In this document: piece by piece, positions 40,701-49,700 of the stretch
Layout of the letters: every line of letters begins with the position of its first letter
How positions within the stretch are numbered: the first letter of the stretch is position 1
Origin: Lottia gigantea
Taxonomy: Eukaryota > Mollusca > Gastropoda > Lottiidae
NCBI RefSeq assembly: GCF_000327385.1
Contig: NW_008708400.1
Location: 359,707-423,706 of the forward strand
Length of the DNA: 64,000 nt
Direction of reading: 5' to 3'
Translations under genes and position numbers: made by a program
Notes under the pieces: generated by a model
Told to the model about the DNA's origin: nothing
Seen by the model: only the letters and a program-made list of their open reading frames with translations
Databases searched by the model: none

Positions 40701-41883
40701 TATTGAAAGATTATATGTACAAGTAAATAAATGTGTGCTGGTGAGTTGACATGGTTTTAATGTCAGACTTACATTTTTCAGATCTAAATCACTAACTTTA
40801 AAACAACTTGGTGACCTACAGTGTGTTCTTGTTCACTAAACTGGAAGTTCAGTTTGAATATGCTTAAACAATTGGGATATGCACACATATAATTCAATCA
40901 GTTACCTTCACATAAAAGAATTGAAGATTAAACTCCATCCACTTTTAAAGAGGAGAACTTTTCCTTTACAATAACTCATTTAAGGTCATTTCAAAGTTAA
41001 AGTAAACGTCTGACTAGGGAAAAATACTCAATCTGTTTGATGGGATATCGAACCATGTGATACAAGCAATAAACCTTTAAAATCAAAGATAGTAAGCTGA
41101 TACTGCTGTCAAGATTTCCTTATTGTACACTGCAGAACATTGCTTGCCTCCATTAGCCTTATGTGCAGAAACAAAGGCTTTCCAAAATTTTGATCCACAA
41201 CCAAAAACTACTACAAAGTAGGAGTCTGAAAATTTGACAGAAAATGACCATATCTTCGGTATCTATTGTAAGAAATATGTATTTCAGGCAACCCATTTAT
41301 TTTGGGGAGTATGGGGTATCATCCAAGCTAAAAATTCTTCAATAGATTTTGATTTTCTTGAGTAAGTAATATTTTTTTTTATATGGGATATTGAAACGAG
41401 TAAGTCTGTAAACCGAATGAGCAGAGCAGTCACTGTTTTCTTTGACTCTTGACAGGGTAAAGTAAAGTTTTGGACCACTTAAAGAAACCGTGCTTTCATT
41501 AATCTTCTCAGTGAAACTTCATTCTGCTACATGTAAAAAAGTTAAATGAAATAACAAAATTGTATCTTGGCTAGAAATTGTTTTCTATTAATCTCTTTTG
41601 GAGATCTAAGAAATGTCTGAACCATAGGTGTATCCGTATTCTTTGTCTTTTTAAAGAAAACATATAAATGTTAGATAAAATAATTGCAACTTAGACTGCT
41701 TTCACACCTGTCTGTAGATTTGTTTAATTGTAGATACATCAAACATCCTATTGTCCATATGATAAGTGATGAGTCTATCATCTGATAGCAACTGCTTTTT
41801 GGTTTTATTTCAGGTATGCTCAGATACGATTTGATGAATATTTTAGAAGGAAAGATGCATTTCTGTCATTAGTTTTACCCTAA
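34745..41883 (+). CDS. ETNK1: Ethanolamine kinase
   Basis: Eight exons (34745-34876, 35931-36190, 38484-38621, 39035-39177, 39509-39592, 40577-40740, 41288-41361, 41814-41883) encode about 354 residues, close to vertebrate ethanolamine kinases. The enzyme phosphorylates ethanolamine with ATP, the first step of the cytosolic CDP-ethanolamine route to phosphatidylethanolamine. Visible motifs are DGITNKLFG in the nucleotide-binding loop, VVMFRIFGEKTELIIDRD, the Brenner catalytic motif CHNDLLLNNIIYD (His-x-Asp with Asn five on), the metal-binding FIDYEYA followed by YQAYDIADHFAEFAG, and HLFWGVWGIIQA. FIDYEYA...NHF/DHF-type spacing and overall similarity favour ethanolamine over choline kinase. 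The start at 34745 (MARVHNDGYYVLD) matches the short form; an in-frame Met at 34649 would add 32 residues. ETNK1 versus ETNK2 cannot be separated by eye. Confidence 0.94.
36333..36628. mobile_element. MITE family A, copy 1 (in ETNK intron)
   Basis: The ends AGGGACAGGTTTGCC and, inverted, GGCAAACCTGTCCCT form terminal inverted repeats around about 296 bases with no coding capacity. The whole element aligns in reverse complement to 50711-50960, including ACTTCTGAAGAC and ATTTGACCAATTG blocks. Flanking TTAA is degraded here. Confidence 0.8.
36701..36731 (+). mobile_element. SINE 3'-tail fragment in ETNK intron
   Basis: AGTAGGAAAGTAAAACTCCA followed by TTTCATTTTT matches the tail of the SINE at 60278 in reverse complement. 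It is oriented plus, and no flanking duplication is evident. Confidence 0.55.
36925..37275. repeat. Degenerate tandem repeat in ETNK intron
   Basis: Repeated AAGTTATTTTGAAAATGGTT followed by TGTATTATATTGATTAT, with units of about 35-70 bases, many substitutions and indels. Confidence 0.7.
39295..39435. repeat. 20-bp minisatellite in ETNK intron
   Basis: About seven copies of TTCTACAGTACTCGGAAGTA, diverging at GGAAGT/AGAAAT, between the exons at 39177 and 39509. Confidence 0.9.
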
Positions 41884-42635
41884 TTTTCGTCTGGTACATA
41901 ATGGAACATATTTTAGTAGTCCCCTGTTTATTTAATTACAGACGTACTACAATTCAGATTTACAGTTTTGGTGCAGGTACACTCAGTTTTGCACTAGGTT
42001 AAATTAGAAATCAGACAACTTTCTCTTTTTGTTATATGATAAATGAGTGAATTCTGTCATTACTTTAGCTATTTTAAATTGTATGAAAACATTTAAGTAT
42101 GCTCCAAGACAGCTTCATCAGATGCAATAGATAGTATTAAGGAATCCAATTCTGTGAATTGCTCAATAGTTTTTAAAATCAAACATAAGAGGAGATTTGT
42201 AAGTGTTTTTTCCTGCCACAAAAATCAGATTCAGAAAAACTTAAGTCATTTTGAGAGTGAATTTTAGAGATTTTAATTGCTTATAGGAATACTACAGTCG
42301 ATCGTTTTATTAAATCTAGGATGTCAATTTGTAAATCATGGCTTTCTGATGTCAGGCTACTTTTCTGACTCAATGCAGCTGACATCTGACATCTACCTCG
42401 ATACACTTTGACACCACTTTACAACCATTTTATGTCTATGTCTATAACTATGACGATCACTGAGCTATACATGAACTCTACACTCAGTACAAATGTAGTC
42501 TTGATTATCATTTCCTGCATTGAACTATCTAGTAACTCTTAGAGACCATTGTTTCCAGGTTTGGGATGTGTAATGGAACGTATAACAAAATAATAATTTA
42601 ATTGAAAAAGTTTGCAAGACAGACTACCTCATATT

Positions 42636-42942
42636 TAAAGGTATACTACCTCTTAGAATGACCAAACCCAAAAATTTGCCTCTTTATCAGTGGACTTACC
42701 TGGTGTCATAACAACAGAATCACTATAATCCAAAAACTATGTACCTTATAATTCATTATTATAAGTTACTTTGAAACATGCTTAGAAGCGTTTTTCAATA
42801 ATTACTTAGTTTAATGGATATATTGCCTTATAATCAGATTCAATTTTTTAGTCATGGTACCTGGTAAGTCCAACTGATAAATATACTTGTTGACCAAGTT
42901 TGAGAGGTTTTTATGTCCATTCTGAGAGGTAGTATCCCTTTA
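42636..42942. mobile_element. Foldback MITE, family B
   Basis: About 307 bases begin TAAAGGTATACTACCTCTTA and end, inverted, TAAAGGGATACTACCTCTCA. Homology of the arms continues inward: TTTATCAGTGGACTTACCTG on the left, TTTATCAGTTGGACTTACCA inverted on the right, so the element is a long imperfect palindrome. No open frame. Related fragments occur at 15500-15675 and 44345-44432. Confidence 0.8.
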
Positions 42943-43589
42943 CTTATGACAATTTTTATCATGTTTTTTTTTCTTTTTGTCTATATTTATAATCTATTAT
43001 GATATATACTGTAATTTTAACTTCATAATGAATTTTTAAACTATGTGCCTTCTATTTTATTGAATTGATTTATTATAATATAATATCTTATATATCAAGA
43101 GATGTTTGTGTTTTTTTTTCTTTTTAAATCCAAATTTGACTTTTGATCTTCACAATGTATCGGTATATGAATTTCATTCATAATACCTGAGTTGTTTTTG
43201 TCACCCGATTCGATTTGATTCGATTAGGTTTCGATTTGCTAGTACGATTAAGTACGATTTGCAGTGGCCAATGATACCAATGATTAGGCAATATGACTGA
43301 CTGCACTGTCAACAAAAGAAGATTGTCTATTAATACTAGCCAATGACATCTATGTTTATATAGACAACATTGATATTACTTAGCCAATAGTATTATAAAT
43401 TACCAATGACGTCACACCAAATCGAATTGCCTAACCACCTACTTGGACGGTTAGGTAAACTGTCTCACAAATGCACCGATTAGCCTAAACGTCCTGGCTC
43501 TGAGATACTGCCATATATATAAAAGACATATATATGGAAATAGGATTTAGAAAAAAATGAAATATGTCACGTTTAATTTCTTCTAAAAT

Positions 43590-43595
43590 TTTATT
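43590..43595 (-). terminator. Candidate IMMP1L poly(A) signal
   Basis: AATAAA on the minus strand, 67 bases past the IMMP1L stop codon, a usual distance for a short 3' untranslated region. Confidence 0.6.
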
Positions 43596-43661
43596 CTTTG
43601 GTTCTTTATCATATAAAAATTATTAAAATGTCTCCTATATACAAATGTTGAATAAATGAAA

Positions 43662-45114
43662 CTAGTCTCGCAGTCCTAAAAATCCTACATCACCAATTGG
43701 CCACACCTGAAAACAGACAGACAGTTTTAGTTAAGTCATTGTTGATCAAAGCTACTGGTATTTGATATGTTTTTTAGTCAAGGCTATGAACTCCACACAA
43801 AACATAATGGAAGATTACATTCAAACTAATCTGAGATTTTGCAACAATACTGTAAAAATTTTATTATAAGACTTTCACCTGCAGACAGAGATAAGAATCC
43901 ATGACCACCATTTGTTTGACGTAAACAAGCAAATATCATGTAAAGACATTCTTATCAATCAATGTGGAAGGTGCAAATGATTAAAAATTCTTTCCCTATC
44001 AACACAACTGTTTACCTTCAGAAATATTCTGCCATGTAGTAAATTATAAGGTACTGGACCATATTCTCGAGAATCAGTAGAATTAGATTTATTATCACCT
44101 TCTAGCCATACATGACCTCTTGGTACCTGTAATAGAAGATGTCCATTAATTAATCTTAACACATTTAAACACATAATCATTGGTTTTTTTCTCGCTTACC
44201 ACAATTAAGCTTGCAACATGTTCAAAAAAGCAGTCAAAAACAGACGCAAAACTCTTGACACTTTTGTGCGTTAATCTTGACCCATTTGTGCGATAATCTT
44301 GACACATTTGTGCATTATGTTAACACTTTTCAATAATAAGTTAGTTCAAGAGATTTATCAGATTACATACAGATTCTGCTGCTTAATCATAATACCAGGA
44401 AATTCCACTGATAAATACACAATCATGGCCAAACTTAAGAAATCAAATATTGTGCTCATTCATAGTATTATTCTCTAATACCTACATATTTAAAAGATTG
44501 TGATGAATAATTAAAGACCATATCTCCCTCCATACCAATCACTCGTTTAATTATAATACCTAATGGATCAGTAGGGGATTTCACTAGTACAACATCACCC
44601 CTGCAAAATAAAATGCGATGGTATATGTATTTAATAAATCGGCCCTACATTTAAAATGATTGGATAGGATAGAGTTTTCTTAACCCTTGTATGTATATTC
44701 GTGTACAAATTTCCTCATAGTTGATCTGATCTGAAGTTCCTTTGGTGTCAAAAAAACTTTTAACATTATTAAATCTCCAACACAAACAATCATTTTGCTT
44801 GAATGATATAAGCAATAGTTTGCATAAAATTACAGGAACCATAGTTTCAAAATTCAAATTTTTGATAGCTGAAGGTTTCAAATCATAATATTCATCAAGT
44901 GACAGCACAAGGTGTACATGAAACCTTCAGACTGTTTAATCAATCATACTCATCTTGATGTACACTGGTTCTGGAAAAAATCAAGTTATCACAGAAAAAC
45001 ATTCATTTTCAAACGTAGGACTTACTTTATAATCTTTTCATTCTTTACACTAATTTGCTCGGATAACAATATATCATCAGTATAAATGGTGGGCTGCATA
45101 GATGGTCCATCTGC
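43662..45114 (-). CDS. IMMP1L: Mitochondrial inner membrane protease subunit 1 (first exon missing)
   Basis: Four consecutive exons (45114-45026, 44600-44486, 44126-44016, 43706-43662) encode the last 119 residues or so. The product is a type I signal peptidase family (S26) subunit that removes inner-membrane sorting signals in the mitochondrial intermembrane space. The catalytic Ser motif [15 protein letters not shown] is at the start, the general-base Lys motif [11 protein letters not shown] follows, then [20 protein letters not shown] and [14 protein letters not shown], and the short end [13 protein letters not shown]; all match IMMP1L closely. The gene should carry a further exon with the start codon and membrane anchor (about 35-40 residues) to the right, beyond 45114. 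I searched 45115-46764 and found no convincing candidate. The end at 45114 is therefore an exon edge, not the start of the gene. Confidence 0.9.
43891..43940 (+). repeat. Dispersed repeat E, copy 1 (pairs with 54802-54850)
   Basis: Both copies share ACCACCATTTGTTTGA, then TAA, AAGCAAATA, preceded by ATAAGAA. About 50 bases align in the same orientation; the family is unknown. This copy lies in the last IMMP1L intron. Confidence 0.55.
44183..44255 (+). repeat. Dispersed repeat D, copy 1 (pairs with 45512-45585)
   Basis: GCTTACCACAATTAAGCT followed by GTTCAAAAAAGCAGT and AAAAACAGA is shared with 45512-45585, about 73 bases at roughly 90% identity, direct orientation, both in IMMP1L non-coding sequence. 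A short GTGCG/ATCTTGACNC motif array follows this copy to 44330. Confidence 0.65.
44345..44432. repeat. Partial copy of foldback MITE family B
   Basis: CAGATTCTGCTGCTTAATCA, then ATACCAGGAAATTCCACTGA and TAAATACAC, follows one arm of 42636-42942 and of 15500-15675. The ends are not recognisable. Confidence 0.5.
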
Positions 45115-45511
45115 CTTAAAGGGGAAGAAAACATTCATTTAAACCTATAACCATGTTCAAAAGTATCTGAGCTCTCAGCAATCTACATAATGCAAAAATA
45201 TTCAAAATTAAAAAAAAATCAAAAGGCACCAGATATGTCTATGTAAAATGATAAAGTCATCGAAATAGCTGATTTGTCCTATACAGCTTTCAGATGGAAA
45301 GTTTAGTGTCCAATTCAATTACAACCTTTGATAAACACACCAGCTAATGTGCTACAGACAGTTATCAAGTTGGAAGGTAAGTGTCATCAAAGGGATGAAT
45401 GTTCAAGAAGCCAAGTCGTTAGACCCTTAGTGAAGTGTCTATTTTAAAAACTAATAGAAAAAGGAACCAAAGTGTGGTCTAATTTCAATTAGACAGAGCT
45501 ACTACTTTTTT

Positions 45512-45585
45512 TTGTTTTTTTTTTGCTTACCACAATTAAGCTGGCAATATGTTCAAAAAAGCAGTGAAAAACAGATGCAAAACTG
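45512..45585 (+). repeat. Dispersed repeat D, copy 2
   Basis: Second copy of the 44183-44255 sequence, 1.3 kb away in direct orientation; it begins after a T-rich run and ends near CAAAACTGACTGA. Confidence 0.65.
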
Positions 45586-46416
45586 ACTGAATAAAACACA
45601 ACTCCTGAAGTCTTAGCAAAAAATCTTTTGATCATCTTAGACTAAGAAAGTAATTCACATGATAGATGAACAAATTGATATGCCAACTTCTTCAAAAACT
45701 GAAAAGTTAGATCCATGTCATAGACACTTCTATTTCCTTAATAATGTCCAGTCAATATTCCTTGGCTTTACAGATGAACTCAGTAAAAATAAATATTGTT
45801 CAATGATAATAACAATATAGACCAAAAAGGCAACATCAACAATTAAGCGGATGAACGTATCCTTAAATTATTATCGATCATAGAAAGGTTCAAAAGCAGG
45901 TAAATATTTTAATGTTACTATTGTTCAAAATAAAGAAAGTGTGTTTTAAAAGATCCAAACACTGAAAATTGGAAAATTGAAAGTAGACAACAAATTTTAT
46001 CTTTTTAATAAAAGAGTAACAATTTATAAGGGACATAACTCACACCAGCTTCAGACACCCTTAATGATCATGTGTGATTTTTTACTTTTTCGTGGAATAG
46101 CTGAATGAGTAGAAGATTTTTAAAATACAGAAGTTAATTGAAATGAACCTTTTGCCCCCAAATTTGTTTTATCGGAAGTGACTTTGGTTCGGGTGGAAAA
46201 GTGTCTACTCTATTCCCAAAAACCAGTTTTCGGGCGGCAAAAAAAAATTACAATGTAATTCCAGGCCCATACGTTCATTATTCAAATTTTAGGTGTTCAT
46301 TTGTGTGATTGAACACGTTTGTTAATTTAAAATTATTACATCATCTCCTTAGCAGTAAAATACAATGCATTCAATGGCAATGGGTGTGTTTTTCTTGAAT
46401 CTTCTCTGATGCAACT

Positions 46417-46767
46417 TTTCCGCGGGAAATGTTGGCACCAAAGTTGGCGTATCAAATTTCTGCCACGCTGGACTTCCGGTAATACTTTTGATTGGTTAAA
46501 ATTTTGACACTTCCACGTGGACAACGATTTGATTGGACAATTGAAGCCACATGGCTAAATAGAAATGTTTCATTGGTCGAATTCATGGAAATAGAGGTTA
46601 AGGTAAGAGGTCAGCCACGCATTGAAAGAGAAACAAACTGAATTTGCTTAGTAAAGTTGTTTTCCATTGTTAGTAGAACCGTTAATCGATAAAGTGCCTT
46701 CGGCCTTTTGCAGCTGTTGTCAACAGTAATCTTCAGAGCTTGGATTGGTTGATAAATCGACACAATG
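46417..46767 (+). promoter_or_regulatory. Probable bidirectional promoter region of IMMP1L and calumenin
   Basis: It contains TTTCCGCGGGAAA (46418 on), which reads TTTCCCGCGG on the other strand, like an E2F site; four ATTGG (inverted CCAAT) boxes near 46491, 46532, 46572 and 46743; and a palindromic CCACGTGG E-box at 46513. GC content is higher than in the surroundings. The position ahead of the calumenin start exon and facing IMMP1L supports promoter use, but no start site can be fixed by eye. Confidence 0.45.
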
Positions 46768-49700
46768 GTAAGTTTATTCAAATGGCAATTGATACGAAAA
46801 CACGAAAATGAAAGTTGCTGTCAATTGTCACTGACCACAGACCCACCAGTCACAGAGCTAAAAGACTGAGTGATGAAGTGAAAAAAAAAGTTCAATCAAA
46901 CTTATGTTCAGATTGTAGTAGGGATATACTTGTCCGTAATTTTTCTGATTTAATGAATGCTGCAAACATTTTTAATAAGGCACATTAAAAGGTCCTCTTT
47001 GATTTTTGGGACCTTTAAATTTAATTTTGCAGAGATTATCTGTGCACTCGGCTGGGGATTTGGAAAATTAGGTTGGTCAGTAAAAAATCTGGTTCTAATA
47101 AGCACTCTTTTATTGCAGGAATGAAATGTACTTCTTTTACACCCAATCAAATATTTAGTATAGTAACAAACCTTTCATAGTCAAGGTAGCAAAATGAATA
47201 ATTTTATGCCAGAAACCTACTTGCTTGTTAACAAATCTATATCAATTATTGCCATTTTGTCAAGTCCTTTTTATGAGATGAGTTGATTTATAGTTTTACG
47301 TTCAAATACTAGGTTAGCACGAAATTAGGTTACTAATTGAATTATGATTGAATTTATACTTTTATTCCAGGCACACTGTTCAAAAGAAGTTGTTCCTTTT
47401 TTTGCCTTATTGATATTAGTTCTGGTATTGGTAGCAACAGCTATTCCAACTAAGGCAGATGACAACAAGAAACGTGTAAAGGATAAGGTTAGAACCAGTT
47501 TTAAGTTGAACTGTGACTCCACAATATTCTGTTGGTTTTTACCCATTGGTCAACACTTGACCGATTGCATGACAAAGTTGGCATATTTAGAACGGATCCG
47601 CTATCTTTTTTTAATGCCATTTTCACTTAATATGTTTTGATCAAGAACATTTTCTCTTTATCAAAATGTTAAAGATAAGTATTTTTGACCCAATCTTATT
47701 ATCTTTAACCAAAGGAAATGACCTTTATTTGGCACTTTGCCCATAGTTCTGTTATTGTTGTAGGGAAGTAAATGTTTGGCCAGAAATGCAGTATTTATTG
47801 CATATGCTGATGTTTTGTATTATTCTTCTCTAAACAATTGAATTGATATTCTATTAAACTTTCTCGATGCCAAATTTCATGATTGAGCAAGTTTTAAAGT
47901 AAGATTAAGGAGATGAATCTTGAACGTTAATGAAATATATGTTATCACTAGTTTTTACTGTGGATCAAATGCTTTCTTAGAACTTCTGGGGTACCAATGG
48001 GAGTTTGACTCTTGTCTTCCAACTGATGGGTCTTATTTTCAATCTTAGCATGATTTGAGATGCTAACTTTTGATGTTTCAAAGACAGTTTTCCAATTTCT
48101 TTTTCGTTGATGCCTTAAAGTTTACTTAGTGTCCATGATTCTTGTTTTTCTTTCTTAGCAATTAAGTGGTGAAGATCATATAGAAAATGGTGAACACAAT
48201 GCTGATTATGATCATGAAGCATTTTTAGGAAAAGAAGAAAGACAGACCTTTGATCAGTTATCACCAGAAGAGAGTAGAGAAAGATTGGGGTAGGTAGACA
48301 GAATTGTTATTTTCATAAAATTTTAAAGACTAAAGAGATATAAGCCTATCACATTTTAATATTTTAAAGATTAATCAAAGGAATTGAAGAAAATGATTAT
48401 GTTAATTGCTACATTGTGGTTGCAAGAATGCATCTTTGCTTACTTTATGCCATTGTGATTATTCCAATGAGGTGCAGTAATGATCAAATTAAAAGTTGTG
48501 AATGTCCAAATTTTTATTGTTGAGGTCAGACAAGAGAGCATACCATTACCATACTTGATAAGAGAACCACATATAAAATGGTGCAAGGACAACCTCGTGC
48601 TTATTAGAGGTGCAGAGTTATTTCCCAAATTACAGGAAATGTCCATTTCCTTTAGGAAATACTTCACACATATTTTCTTGATATTTTGATTAATTGGTTG
48701 TGTATTCTATGTTGACTACCATATGAACTGATATAGTGATTAATTTGTTACTGTTATTTTGTTCGTCTAATAATTTAAATTTTAAAAAATCAGTATCTTA
48801 TTTGTAGATTTTTCAATCAATTTTCAATCTGACAAGCTGACTTGTCTTAGTTTGTTTTCTCTCTCTTCTGACAGCCATTTCTAGAATCAGTAAATATTAT
48901 CCAAAAAAATTATAGAATGACAGGCTTGGTTTGTGACTGAAAGTGGACCAATTTGGAAGTTGACAAGATTGTGTCTGACACGGTCTTTGACATGCATTTA
49001 TATCTTGGCTCGGTTATATTTCAGTTTAATCATAGATAAAATAGATAAAAATAAAGATGGTTTTGTATCAGAAGATGAATTAAAAGACTGGATACAATAT
49101 GTACAGAAACGTTATATTTCAACTGATACAGATCGTATGTGGAAAGATTATGATACTACAGAAGATAATAAAATAACTTGGGATGCCTATATGAAGCGTA
49201 CTTATGGTTATTCTGAGGGTAGGTGTATTAATTGTTTATCTGAAATTTTACTTTGACTATTAACACATTTGAATCATCTTCGGTTGTGTTGCGATATCAG
49301 CATCTGCTGGAAGCGAACATTAACTGGTCACTTAACCACCTTCCCTTCGGTTGTGTAAGGATGCTTGGGTCTCTCTGTGACTTTAAAGATGGCTTGCTAA
49401 TTTAGGTTTGTTCCTTTCACAGTGTCTGGATTTTTCAACCCTGTTTCCTTCTTTTTGTGATGCACATTAGATGAGCTAATATGAAAAAAAGTATGTTATT
49501 CTTTGGAAGGCTTTGTTTGCTCCGTGCTTTGTACGTTAAAGATCCCTAGACTTTTTAAATTTGAAAAAGAGGAGAATAATTCTGCAAATCTCTCATTGCA
49601 TGGCTATACCAGTTTTTGCAGAAAATTTGACCTATAACATTCTATTTTTTAAGTAATGATTGTACTATAGCCATTGATGATGAGAGATTAGCTGATATGG

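Larger units (their letters stand above)
41884..43661. other. Convergent intergenic region between ETNK and IMMP1L
   Basis: It contains the ETNK 3' untranslated sequence, whose end I could not fix, the foldback MITE at 42636-42942, a stretch of CGATTCGATT-type short repeats at 43205-43255, and the IMMP1L 3' end. No further coding exon is supported. Confidence 0.5.

Noticed and set aside
43205-43470. Possible further MITE around CGATTCGATT repeats and AATCGAATTGCCTAAC
   Set aside because: Only short inverted matches with no convincing termini or target duplication; left as simple sequence.
46150-46250. Possible inverted pair TTTTGCCCCC / GGGCGGCAAAA
   Set aside because: The match is about ten bases with mismatches and has no internal symmetry; likely chance.
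46336-46524. Candidate first exon of IMMP1L or a small gene
   Set aside because: The peptide shows no signal-anchor or IMMP1-like sequence; it overlaps the promoter-like segment.
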